Part shown: one piece after another, positions 11,049-20,467 of the stretch
How the letters are laid out: the number at the start of each line of letters is the position of its first letter
Position numbering within the stretch: position 1 is the stretch's first letter
From: Bicyclus anynana
Taxonomy: Eukaryota > Arthropoda > Insecta > Lepidoptera > Nymphalidae
Length of the DNA stretch: 64,000 nt
Assembly: GCF_947172395.1 (NCBI RefSeq)
Contig: NC_069093.1
Coordinates: 10,513,561 to 10,577,560, forward strand
Direction: 5' to 3'
Notes under the pieces: model-generated
The model's database searches: none
Seen by the model: only the letters and a program-made list of their open reading frames with translations
Told to the model about the DNA's origin: nothing
Program-made: the position numbers and the translations under genes

Positions 11049-11430
11049 GAACGACTTGCGATATAAGGAGCTCGTCGTACGGTCGACTTTAGTATGCTCG
11101 TGGCTACGGTTGACTTTAGTATGCTCGTGGCATTCGAGTCGTCCACATTTCTTGTTGTGTAATTCTTTATGGGTTACTTGTGACAGGCGGGGAGAGTGAC
11201 TTGAGTGGAAAAGGGGGAGGGGGGGTGTTAGTTAGCTGTTAAAGGCGCCTTTAACTCTACATAGAATGATCACAAGTTCGTGACTCCACTTAAGGTCACC
11301 CTGCCTTTCTATGGTCTAATTTTGGTTACAGTTTGATTTGGTAATTAAGTTGTTCTGACGAATATTGTGAATCATAACCTTTGTTCAACACTGGTTTTCT
11401 TATTTTTTGAGTGTCTGCTAAAATATGATA
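11049..11430 (+). mobile_element. Possible solo LTR, copy 1
   Basis: About 380 bp match 57305-57636 almost end to end, including CGTCCACAT, TTGTAATTCTTTAT-like, GGCGGGGAGAGTGACTTGAG and TTTTGGTTACAGTTTGATTT. Length, lack of coding capacity and a TATAAG motif at 11063 suit an LTR promoter region. No TG...CA boundaries, primer-binding site or target duplication could be fixed, so other dispersed repeat types remain possible. A 27-bp unit around GACTTTAGTATGCTCGTGG is tandemly doubled at 11083-11132 in this copy only. Confidence 0.45.
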
Positions 11431-11585
11431 ATCTATAGAATTGTGACTTTAACTTTTTCAGTTTTATCCGAACTGACAGCCGCAATTTGTTTAGATGTAT
11501 TTACATATACATAATTCATTAAAAAACATATTATGGTTTTTTTATGTAAAATGGTTTTTATTTCTATCGTATTTTTAGGATAACT

Positions 11586-11624
11586 GGCGCTGAAACAAAT
11601 ATACCTAATATTTGTTTCAGCGCC
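11586..11624. repeat. Perfect palindrome, 17-bp arms
   Basis: GGCGCTGAAACAAATAT, a 5-nt loop, then the exact reverse complement. It is GC-richer at its base. It could be the remnant of a foldback element or a hairpin-forming transcript. The flanks show no transcription signal. Confidence 0.85.
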
Positions 11625-12030
11625 TTATTTTAATTTCACCTTATATGATATTTCATTTTCACATTAAATGTGAACTAAATATTAGTTTTAGTTCAGGTGG
11701 AACATATTATTAGCGCTCGGAAGAGATTAATATAATATGAGAGTGAACAGTAAGAGAGAAAACACATTAGCACATTACTCGTGGAGAGATTTTACATTTT
11801 AAAATACTCGTTGGTATTCATTTCACCATATTTACCAATGTCTCTGTTAACATAATCTGAGTTAATTAAGCAAATTGGATATTCCGATGTGTTGTAACAA
11901 TAGAATCCCCGAAGTCCGTGTTTTCCTGAAAATAACCAGACCCTGCAATTTTAAACTTACAGCGTTCGTTACTACGGCTACATGTTAATGACAAAAAGCA
12001 TATTTTCACATATTCAATTTCTAATAAGAC

Positions 12031-12425
12031 CAGAGTGCTTTGTGGGAGTTTTCAATGTTTTCATACTGTGACGATCGCGTAAAAATAAACGCGAATTTGA
12101 CTGGTGGTAGTCTTCGGCCGTGGCATGATTTAGCGTTCCGATACGATGTCGTGTAGAAACCGCAAGGGGTGTGGATTTCATCCTACTCCTAACAAGTTAG
12201 CCCGCTTCCATCTTAGATTGCGTCATCACTTACCATCAGGTGACATTGTAGTCAATTGTAGAAAATAAACAAAAAAACGAAATAAAAACGCGAACTTCCA
12301 AGAAATTTAAACAGTTGTGCAGTAGTGCCACTAGATGGCGCTGTTTCAATTCCTTAGGAATTCGCGTTTAGGTTCACGCGATCGTCACAGTATGAAAACA
12401 TTGAAAACTCCCACTAGGCACTCTG
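12031..12425. mobile_element. M1 inverted-repeat element interrupted by S2 SINE
   Basis: The outer arms (AGAGTGCTTTGTGGGAGTTT... and ...AAAACTCCCACTAGGCACTC) are about 65 bp inverted repeats. They include ACTGTGACGATCGCG and CGCGATCGTCACAGT. The non-repeated core TTAAACAGTTGTGCAGTAG is shared with the uninterrupted copy at 15635-15807. It has no transposase, so it is a MITE-like element; the superfamily is not assigned. Confidence 0.85.
12099..12279 (+). mobile_element. S2 SINE nested in M1
   Basis: The 3' part of S2: the GGTGGTAGTCTTCGGCCGTG region, the CGATACGATGTCGTG box, the Pol III-transcribed body and an A-rich tail. It is flanked by near-matching AAATAAACGCGAATTT (12083-12098) and AAATAAAAACGCGAACTT (12280-12297), a plausible target-site duplication. 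An internal deletion has removed the sequence between the CGGCCGTGG and GATTTAGCG phrases. Confidence 0.8.
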
Positions 12426-13103
12426 TTATAGGGGAAAAGAAAATTCATCGACGAGGTTAAAATAGCGGAATCGTACCTCATGGGCATTTTAAGACAAGAC
12501 AAGAGTGAATAGGCTCTTCCACGCAAACGTGTTTCACTTAGTACGTCCATTGCTAAGCGAAAATCTTGGATGGTCGATGTTCTATATCTCGCACAAGATT
12601 GTCAGGGACTACCACGCGATGTCGCGTTACCGGCCACAGCGTAAAATTCCGCTTCACGCGACGTCGCGTGGTGTGGCAAAGAACTTGTTAAGGCCACATC
12701 TATAGACTTAGGAGATAGTGATCAAAGCCTATTTCACGTTAAAAACACACAAATATCAAATCCTAACCTACCTCTGTTATTAATGCTACCATTTCTAATA
12801 GAACGTTGAAAATACACTACATTATAAATGTATCAACTTCATGCTCCTGAGTGCAGCGAACGTTAAAGTGTATGCGAAGGCATCTCATAACCTGAGAGTG
12901 TTCAGTTTATTCTATCTTTATTGCATGTCTAGCATAACATTACTCTTAGCTGCTATTACAATATAGTTCTATCATTTTTATGTCTGGTAGTATATAATGT
13001 ACGTACACTTTATTACTTCACGTCAAAAATAATAGAACGAGGAACCGACATACCTTACTTTATGAAGAATAAACTTAGACGTTTGAGGGTCTGGACCCTT
13101 TTG

Positions 13104-13411
13104 TTTTTTTCTTTTATAAAAGAATATTTGCCAAAGTTTTTGAATACAATATGCGCATCTCCTCCCTTGTAGACACGTCCACTGAGTGAAACGAGCACGT
13201 CGAAATGTGAAAGTGCCTGTTTTTGCGGCTATTCTTTTACATCCCACATTTACATACATGTAAAATAAAAACTTTTAAAGTTAACCATATTCCCATTTCC
13301 CTCCAACTAGTCCGGAAAGACTGTATTAGGGGTGGGTACGAATGCGGGGATCGAACCACCAACCCTCACTGTGATGAGTCCAACCGCTTTACCGTTGAGC
13401 TTTAGCCTTGA
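13104..13411 (-). mobile_element. S3 SINE with internal insertion
   Basis: The tRNA-like head lies at about 13282-13411 (minus strand GGTTCGATCCCCGC box B and TTAGCACAGTC-like region). The tail AAAGAATATTTGCC lies at 13104-13143. About 140 bp of unrelated sequence sits between them where intact copies have only a few bases. Confidence 0.7.
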
Positions 13412-13641
13412 AACCTGCTACCTTCAAAGTCTACCTAGCTATCGTACTGATGTGTTAAGAGCTTAGGCAGGCTAATTTTCAGCTTTCCTATAGTTAAGGT
13501 ATTTCTATCGTAGGCTCATAGTTATTCTTGTTCATGCACCTAACGTATCAGCAGCTTAAACTAATTGATCGAAGTGCTTACATAAAAAGTGTTTCAATTT
13601 GAAGCCGCGAATGATTTTCATTGTTGTAATATTGTTCGTCT

Positions 13642-13760
13642 CAAGGGAGCCTCTCTCGGAGCAATCAATTACTGAACGTCACCGAAGGCGACGGAACCCC
13701 CTGAATATGTATGGGCTACGAATGAAAAATCGATTTCTATAGATTATTCAACAAGGAGAC
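13642..13760. repeat. Dispersed repeat (CAAGGGAGC family), copy
   Basis: GGAGCAATCAATTACTGAAC, AACGTCACCGAAGGCGACGG and GAATGAAAAATCGATTTCT recur in the same order at 20323-20430. The element type is unknown. Confidence 0.65.
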
Positions 13761-13971
13761 TTGTAACAGGAGAAACAGGAAGATTAAACGTCGGTCAACC
13801 AAAATGGTTGATTGTAATTCAAATGGTGCAGTAGAAGTTATGGAATAAATTATTTATTGTCTTCGTAACTGAATTGTAACGGATGATTAAGTAATAAATT
13901 CTCTTTTTTGTTTCTTTTTATTCTAAGTAATTCTTTAATTTGTTTATAGGAATGTTGTAAAAGTTACAGTT

Positions 13972-14150
13972 TGTGTGTTTGTGAAGTTGTAGGTGTAATC
14001 TCTAGAGTTACTGAACCGTTTTAAAACTATTCTCTAAGCAATAGAAAATCACGGTTTTCGTGACTGTCATGATCTTAATTTATTCCCATATTCCTATTCG
14101 TATATAGAAATGAGAATATTTTGAGAAAACCGCGAGGCCATCTACTATTA
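13972..14150 (+). mobile_element. HelC-like Helitron fragment
   Basis: GTTGTAGGTGTAATCTCTAG and ACTGAACCGTTTTAAAACT are the reverse complement of the HelC interior at 1-43 and 10874-10920. The region ends near AAAACCGCGAGGCCATCTACT, a decayed 3' terminus. Confidence 0.45.
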
Positions 14151-14217
14151 TATATGGGTATTACTATTAGACGGAACAAGCCTATGGCTTCAGTGGAAAA
14201 TTGCATGACAGACAACA

Positions 14218-14404
14218 TCTATACTAATATTATAAAGCTGAAGGATTTGTTTGATTGAACGCGCTAATCTCAGGAACTACTGGTCCGATTTGAAAAAATA
14301 TTTTAATGTTAGATAGCCCTTTTATCAGGGAAGGCATATATATCATCCCCGCATTCCTACGGGAACGGGAACAACGTGGGTAAAACCGCGCGGTGTCAGC
14401 TAGT
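14218..14404 (+). mobile_element. HelA (Lep1-like) Helitron, complete
   Basis: Starts TCTATACTAATATTATAA after an A and ends GTCAGCTAG before a T. The 3' subterminal GGTAAAACCGCGCGG can form the usual hairpin. GAACGCGCTAATCTCAGGAA is the shared interior. At 187 bp it is non-autonomous. Confidence 0.85.
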
Positions 14405-14967
14405 AATGTATACAACCTGAGGCACAAGATTTAAGCCTCATACACCGGTTCTCAAATTAAAACATTGCAAAGCTGCATAAGTACAGAAATGATTTTACTG
14501 ATAGTATCTACTTGTAACTCGGATAAGGTTTGTCACAAGATCCCTACTCACTAGAGCCAATAGCCCAACGGTTTAAGGTTAAACTGAAATTAGAAAGATT
14601 CATATGTTATATTATCCAATGTTATATTGCTTACTACGAAGAAGACACAGTACCTACATTATTTTTACCCGACTACGGCGAAGCCAAAAGGAAGGCTAAT
14701 GATTTTGGCAGTCTATGTATGACCACGGCTCTACCGTGACCATTTTTGTTCCTAAGCATGTCTCTATTTATATCTAAAATATTTTCTTGTTTCGTTCTTT
14801 TTAGACCCCTTTTTACGTAGTCGGGTTATAGTTTCTGAACTTTATTTTTTATTTATTCGCTACTATAACATAACTCACATATAAAAAGCTAACAGATTCT
14901 GTCTATGCTTCTGCATAGATAATACTGGTTTTAAATGAAATCGGAAATGATTTTCATCATAAGATCG

Positions 14968-15160
14968 TTGACAAGCAGACAGCCTGGAGGCTCGCCAGCC
15001 GAACGGAGCATTGCGGCTTTTTATGTCCGCTACAAATTCACTGTCCAAAAGTGTACTCAATTTTAATTTAGCCATTTTGGCACGTCCCCACGGAACTGCG
15101 GATCATTTGTTGTATCAGAAGTACGGGCCGTATGATCCAAGAAACAACGATTAAATTACT
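14968..15160. repeat. Dispersed repeat with short related ORF, copy 2
   Basis: Counterpart of 642-820. The minus-strand frame 14875-15075 opens MAKLK and keeps the FVA, SRN and P-GW-AS pattern. Outside these blocks neither sequence continues to match. Confidence 0.6.
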
Positions 15161-15634
15161 CAGCGTACTTAGTGAATTAATTTTACGTAAAGAAATGTTA
15201 CAACTGCCAAATTTTAATTATTTTTTGTTTAGTAGAAACATCGATCGTAGATCGTTAGATGGGCTTCAAAGCGTCGCGGAATTGTCATTGGTTTCGCACA
15301 TTGAGTCATCACTTGTAACACATTTCTCTTATTCATGTTGTGGCTTGTGTTTTTACACTTCCAAAATGAACACTAAGGCATAATTTAGGGATTAAAATCA
15401 GAAAAAACAGTAAATATTTATTTAAGTCCACGTCCACTCACAGCATGCGCTTGTTACGTACTAAGATAAGAAATAAGATGTGCGTGCACGTCTTTGGGTA
15501 ATGACATAAAATTGTGCGTTCTTTAATATGGGGTGGCCCATCTAACGATTTATATCGATGAGCAGATATATGAATCTCGCCAAACTTTAGTTCACTTTGA
15601 ACAGGACAGGGATTATACTATCGCAATTGTTATG

Positions 15635-15807
15635 CCTAGTGGGAGTTTTCAATATTTTCATACTGTTACTATCGCGTTAACGTAAACGCGAATTTATATG
15701 AAATTTAAACAGTTGTGCAGTAGTGCCACTAGATGGTGCTGTTTCAATTCCTTAGAAATTCGCGTTTACGTTAACGCGATCGTCACAATCTCAAACTGCC
15801 ACTAGGC
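15635..15807. mobile_element. M1 inverted-repeat element, uninterrupted
   Basis: CCTAGTGGGAGTTTTCAAT at the left and its reverse complement near the right end bound a 173-bp element. The interior CAGTTGTGCAGTAGTGCC is identical to that of the 12-kb copy. It serves as the empty-site form of that copy. Confidence 0.85.
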
Positions 15808-15961
15808 CATCTGAGCGGACTAGAAGTTGTGGCAGGCTTTTTGACAGAGCACCGTAAAGAAAAGTACTATCGACATCCCATCACGTTCTTACTACGAAGC
15901 ATCGCTTTAATTAAGTCTCAAAAGTTTAGTTGCCGAAAATAGAGGCATGTTACTCCAAGTG

Positions 15962-16284
15962 AGCCGTGATAGCCCAGTGGATATAAGTACCTCTGCCTCC
16001 AATTTTGGAGGGCGTAGGTTCGAATCCGGTCCGGGGCATGCACCTCAAACTTTTTAGATATGTGCATTTTAAGAAATTGTTCACGTGTGACAAACGGCGA
16101 AGGAAAAACATCGTGCTAAAACCTGCATACCTGAGAATTTTCCTAATTCTCTACGTGTGTGAAGTCTGCCAAACCGCATTTTGCCAGCGTGGTGGATTAT
16201 TGGCCTTAAGACCTCCCTCATTCTGAGAAGAGACTCGTGCTCTGCAGTGAGCCTAATATGGGTTTATAATGATGATGATGATGA
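15962..16284 (+). mobile_element. S1 SINE, full length
   Basis: AGCCGTGATAGCCCAGTGG head, GGTTCGAATCCGGTCC box B, ATCGTG middle, GTGTGAAGTCTGCC and CAGCGTGGTG, with a clean (GAT)n tail at 16269-16284. It carries a small insertion after the box A (ATATAAGTACC). Confidence 0.9.
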
Positions 16285-16374
16285 CTCCAAGTGCTTGTAG
16301 TGCTTCCGCACCACGGAGTATCACTTGATACACTTTCGCTCATATCACCAACTGGAATGCAAATACGTGGCATG

Positions 16375-16576
16375 CTATAGCTTGGGAAATTCGTTCGTAT
16401 CACTCCCGATGGTCCGCGCTGGCCGGGAGGGGGGTAGCGATGCCCTGCGCGCATGGCTTCATACCCGTGCAGTCCTTCCCTCTGCCCCGCGCGTTCGAGT
16501 TCACATCCGCGCAGTCTTTCCTCCCCCTGTCGCCTGCATATCAAGGGAATCTCATCAACGAATTTGTCAAGCTATA
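16375..16576. mobile_element. M4 inverted-repeat element, GC-rich core
   Basis: CTATAGCTTGGGAAATTCG at the left mirrors GAATTTGTCAAGCTATA at the right. Inside are the GC-rich phrases GCGCAGTC and CGTGCAGTCC, shared in reduced form with 47879-48034. The long ORFs on both strands here follow from the GC-rich sequence and are not credible genes. Confidence 0.65.
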
Positions 16577-17681
16577 ACATTGCAGGTAGTTCTACAAATA
16601 CTTCATTACGATCTATAATATAAAGGTCTCCTATATATCATAAGTCAACCTCTAATTCAAACTAGTAGTAAATTAACTACTAATTGATGTTCACATTACT
16701 ATGTATTTGAAAAAAAAAACGGAGATGGAGACCTACACATACTTTATCATTTCTTTTAGCTAATAAAATAATTTATGGGTGTTGAATAAAATTTTGTAAC
16801 AAAATTTCGTTTCACACGCAAACATAATTAAGTATTTCAAAGGTCTCTTCACGCGAGGGTGACCGCGACCACATTTCCAATTTATTCAAATTGCTCTAAA
16901 GGAATGTTGTTATGAAAAAAAAACGGAGATTTTTAAACGGAACTGGCTGCGTCTTTTTGCCTTACCTACTTATAACATTTTCACTACTCTTGCTCAAAAA
17001 CATTGTCATATTACCACTCCACATCGGAGCTAAACAAGCATTTCATCCTCTAGGGGCTAAAGTAATTTTGCTTTTTTAATTTTTGTCTGTTACGAGTACT
17101 AGCCAAGTATTAGCCTACTTTATATCGAAGGACGTTTTATTCGTAAATAGAATCATCGTAGGTAAGGCCCTTCTTCTTCTTCTTTTGGTTATATGGCTCC
17201 GCGCGTCGAGCGATTGAGCCAGAGGTAAGGTCCTGATTGTTTGAAAAAAATAAAACTTGGAATTGGAATAAAATGGAGGCATAAGGCATCCACACTGCTA
17301 ATTCTTCGAGTTGCAGTGCAACTTTAGTAAGTAAAGGATCGAGTTATATTAGTAAGTAAAGGATTTGATTAAAGTCATCAACATCGTCATGTTCATGACT
17401 TTAATTAAAGTATCCCATGTCATACACGTAATGGAATACACGGAGCGAACCAGCGATGCATTGCTAGCTACGGAATTTTGCATTTCCATCTTATTACCGG
17501 AGCTCCGACCTCGTTTGGATGCTAATATTTTAATGTTCAAGCTTTAGATGCCAAACTGAATGACAGACAAATGTATAAAGTGATTGCTTTTGTGTTACGA
17601 ATATAATACCTATTCGTATTTAATGCTGTTTTAAAATTGTCTTTATTGTTTGTTTGTCAATGTGGCTTGATTGACTGTTGA
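16577..17681. other. Intergenic, no gene seen
   Basis: AT-rich apart from 17160-17220, which has a (TTC)n stretch. Near 17325-17420 the phrase GTAAGTAAAGGAT is repeated closely. No gene is supportable. Confidence 0.5.
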
Positions 17682-17974
17682 CGGCCTCCGTGGCGCATTG
17701 GTATGCGCGGTGGATTTACTTGACGGAGGTTCTGGATTCGAGCCCCGGCTGGGCCGATTAAGGTTTTCTTAATCCAGATGTGGCTGGTGGGAGACTTTGG
17801 CCGTGGCTAGTTGCCACCCTACCGAAAAAGACGTACCGCCAAGCGATTTAGCGTTCCGGTACGATGACGTGTAGAAACCGAAAGGGATGTAGATGATGCA
17901 ATCTAAGATGGAAGTCAAGGGTTAAGGAAATCAAGGGTCTTGAGTCAAGGGCTAACTTGTAGAAAAAATAAAAA
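17682..17974 (+). mobile_element. S2 SINE with internal inversion
   Basis: The head is complete: ACGGCCTCCGTGGCGCATTG and GATTCGAGCCCCGG, with TACCGCCAAGCGATTTAGCG. After GAAAGGGATGTA the segment 17892-17914 (GATGATGCAATCTAAGATGG) appears in the opposite orientation to the rest of the SINE. Normal order resumes at GTCAAGGGCTAACTTGTAG. Confidence 0.85.
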
Positions 17975-18177
17975 TTGTTTTTCACAAATCTCGGGAAACC
18001 ATGGATTTTTTCGGAATAAAAAGTAGCCTATGTGTTATTCCAGAGTAAAATCTATTTCCACTCCAAATTTCAGCCAAATCGCTTCAATAATAGCGGCGGT
18101 AAAGGCTAACAAACATCCAAACAAACATCCATCTAAACATCCATACAAACTTTCGCGTTTATAATATTAATAGGATT
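17975..18177 (-). mobile_element. HelB Helitron, 3'-truncated, abutting S2
   Basis: On the minus strand: CCTATTAATATTATAAACGC, then the CCAAATTTCAGCC interior in reverse, ending at TTTTTCACAAATCTCGGG. The terminal hairpin and CTAG are missing exactly where the S2 tail begins. Confidence 0.7.
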
Positions 18178-18222
18178 TCTTGCGTGCAATGTAAGAATAT
18201 CTTAGTAGGCACATATTTTATT

Positions 18223-18289
18223 AACTCAAAAAACTTAATTCCTATAATATAGTAGGTACCTACATTATAGGAATTGAGTTTTTTGAGTG
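18223..18289. repeat. Near-perfect palindrome centred on GGTACC
   Basis: Arms of about 30 bp (CTCAAAAAACTTAATTCC and GGAATTGAGTTTTTTGAG) with two or three mismatches. It may be a small foldback element or a deletion derivative of one. Confidence 0.75.
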
Positions 18290-18300
18290 AATTGAATAAT

Positions 18301-18342
18301 GGAGGCAATGTGAAATACATGCCGTTGAAAGCAAAATCAATT
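18301..18342. repeat. Direct repeat flanking M3, left copy
   Basis: A 42-bp segment (GGAGGCAATGTGAAATACAT...) matches 18917-18958 in the same orientation with about nine mismatches. The pair brackets the M3 element. It is too long and too diverged for a normal target duplication. Confidence 0.6.
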
Positions 18343-18460
18343 AGACTATGAGTTGAATGTGCATAAAATTGTGTTCACAGGTTTAAACTCAGAAAAGTAT
18401 GCAGATTATTGACTTTTATGTGTATTAAATCGTATGAAACAAGTGGATATTTTTAATAAA

Positions 18461-18492
18461 ACTGTTGCAAAGCATGAATGCTTTGCAACAGT
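18461..18492. repeat. Perfect 32-bp palindrome
   Basis: ACTGTTGCAAAGCAT, two bases, then its exact reverse complement. It probably marks the centre of M3. Confidence 0.85.
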
Positions 18493-18502
18493 ATTCGACT
18501 TA

Positions 18503-18711
18503 TTGCTGAGCTCGGGTCTCCTCTCAGAATGAGAGGGGTTAGGCCAATAGTCCACCACGCGGGTCCACTGCGGATTGGCAGACTTCACACACGCAGAGAC
18601 ACGTGATATTTAATTTCTTAAAATGCACATAACTGAAAAGTTGGAGGTGCATTCGAACCCATACCCTCCAGAATCGCAGGCAGAGGTCATATCCACTAGG
18701 CTATCACGGCT
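18503..18711 (-). mobile_element. S1 SINE nested in M3
   Basis: On the minus strand: AGCCGTGATAGCCTAGTGG head, a shortened box B region, GTGTGAAGTCTGCCAATCC and a CCCGAGCTCAGCA end. The central CGGTGAAGGAAA segment and the GAT tail are missing. Confidence 0.85.
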
Positions 18712-18916
18712 TAATATGCAAAGCATTGGTTCAGTTCATTTATTCGATATTGAAGAGTAAAAAAATATAGTATCAACAAACCTCCTGGCAACATCCAGAA
18801 TATCATAATCTGCAGGCTTTTCTGAGTATAAAACTGTAAACATAATGCGGGCTTCATATTACGCACACTCAACTCCTCACAGCGCCTGGTCTTAATGTGA
18901 AACGAACTTTTATTTT

Positions 18917-18958
18917 AGAGGCAAAGTGAAATGCATGTCATTGAGAACAGAGTCAATG
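18917..18958. repeat. Direct repeat flanking M3, right copy
   Basis: AGAGGCAAAGTGAAATGCAT... pairs with 18301-18342. A further GTCAATGTGAAACGGGC follows it, so the repeat may belong to an older element that M3 entered. Confidence 0.6.
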
Positions 18959-19271
18959 TGAAACGGGCTTTATTTTTCAAGCCTGAGCTGGTCGTCCCAC
19001 AATTCTCATTTAGCCCCTTTCATTTCCTTTAATTTGCATCCGTAGTGTTTTTCTCGGTTTTATTCTGCTTATTCTATTTTAAATTAAATATGCATTAAAA
19101 CGGCAAACTGCTCCCGGGGCTGATGTTTACAAATAAGTAGTTTTTATCATACCCGGCGTTTTGAAATATGGCTAGGAAAATAAGTTTGCTGCCTCTTTTG
19201 TTTGCGGAAATAATTAATTAATCGTAATACTTATATGAAGCAAACGTGTACACATACAGTTTATATTTATA

Positions 19272-19532
19272 TACTAACGAACGCCCGCGATATCTTCGGC
19301 GTGGAAATCAATGTAAACTTTCAACCCCTATTTCACCCCCTTCTTATATATTTTCGAAATAAAAAGTATCCTACAACCTTCTTTGTATTATGGTATTAAA
19401 CCGTGCCAAGTTTATTTTGAATTCTTTCAGTAGTTTCAGCTTGATGCCTGAATAACAAAAAAAAACACGGACAGACAGACAAAAAATCGAAAAAAAATAT
19501 TTTTAGCTTCAGTATCGATTATATAACGCCTA
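19272..19532 (-). mobile_element. HelB Helitron
   Basis: On the minus strand the 3' region is CGCGGGCGTTCGTTAGT, with CACGGACAGACAGAC and GGCATCAAGCTGAAACTAC inside, as in the copy at 6246-6601. The terminal CTAG has changed to TTAG. Confidence 0.7.
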
Positions 19533-19573
19533 ACAAAAATTTTCAAAATTTCTTCAACGTACAGAGTGTACAA

Positions 19574-19695
19574 AATGTACAGAATTATAAGTATAGATTC
19601 TAGATGGCGCTAGTAGTACTCCATGCCACGGTAACGTTTGTTGTTACATGATATAAGTAAATGTATAGCATTCGACCAGTTTTATTATAAGTATA
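19574..19695 (-). mobile_element. HelB subfamily fragment, match to 33 kb copy
   Basis: On the minus strand TATACTTATAATAAAACTGG, TAACAACAAACGTTA, CGTGGCAT and GCGCCATCTAGAATC follow the same order as in 33229-33426, but the 3' terminus is absent. Confidence 0.65.
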
Positions 19696-19711
19696 GAATA
19701 GATATAGAAGA

Positions 19712-19812
19712 TACTAGCGGACACCCGCGACTTCGTCCGCGCTTAGACCTTATCTGGCCCTCTCGCAAAATTCTTTCTTAGCAGACTGCTACTATTAACC
19801 TATGAAGAATGA
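19712..19812 (-). mobile_element. HelB Helitron 3' fragment
   Basis: ACTAGCGGACACCCGCGACT is the reversed terminus. The following TCTGGCCCTCTCGCAAAAT and TTCTTAGC phrases recur at 21089-21240. Confidence 0.6.
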
Positions 19813-20004
19813 CCATTCCCATTAATATATGAAGATAATTTCTACAGCAATTTTGTAAACGGTGAAAGTGGGATTGTATTATTAGCTTAGCTTTAAAATA
19901 AGCTTCTAAACCAATTCTGAAAATAATGGTTTCAACTAAAACATTAAACTATAAGGGTAATTATAAAAGGTCTCAAGGGAGTAACAGCCATTTTATCAAT
20001 AATA

Positions 20005-20180
20005 TATTATTCACTAATTTGGTCTATAATATCAACCTATTAAAATAAACATAAAATCAACTAAGAAATGACGTCATGTACCTACTTTATTCACGAAGGT
20101 TGTCAATAGGCACCGGATGTTTGTTAAAAAGAATGTCAATTTCGTTTATGTCAACTAACATTTCTCAAAGTTGGTAAATT
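20005..20180. repeat. Dispersed repeat with GTTAGTTGACAT, copy 1
   Basis: TCACTAATTTGGTCT, TTAAAATAAACATAAAATC, the CACCGGATG phrase and TTTATGTCAACTAACATTT recur as pieces at 46468-46640, 47728-47865 and 49436-49512. The element type is unknown. Confidence 0.55.
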
Positions 20181-20322
20181 AGACAGCAGCAGAAGGGGAT
20201 CGCAATGCTAACAATATGTCATTGAATTAAAAGAAAAAAAAACATAACTTCATGGTCGCTCTGGTCTGCCAAGTTTAAAATTGCTTAAAAACTTTATTCT
20301 TATTTAAATCATTTTGAAGTGA

Positions 20323-20430
20323 CTTCGGAGCAATCAATTACGGGCCGTCACTAAAGTCGACGCAACTGCTTGAATATGTATGGACCGCGAATGAAAAATC
20401 GATTTCTGCCGATTATTCACTACAGAGACT
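20323..20430. repeat. Dispersed repeat (CAAGGGAGC family), copy
   Basis: Matches 13642-13760 from GGAGCAATCAATTAC to GATTATTCA. It lies directly beside the foldback element that follows. Confidence 0.65.
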
Positions 20431-20467
20431 CATTAGACTACAGATTGAGAAGTGCCAACATTAAGAC

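Larger units (their letters stand above)
18345..18890. mobile_element. M3 inverted-repeat element carrying an S1 SINE
   Basis: Left arm phrases TGAGTTGAATGTGC and AAACTCAGAAAAGTATGC mirror the right-arm GCACACTCAACTCCTCAC and GCTTTTCTGAGTATAAAAC. The same arms occur at 45221-45504, an uninterrupted copy of 284 bp. A 32-bp perfect palindrome lies at the centre, and the SINE sits directly beside it. Confidence 0.75.

Noticed and set aside
16218..16618. Overlapping ORFs of 97 and 108 codons on opposite strands
   Set aside because: They lie in the S1 tail (a histidine run from GAT repeats) and the GC-rich M4 core, where stops are rare by composition.
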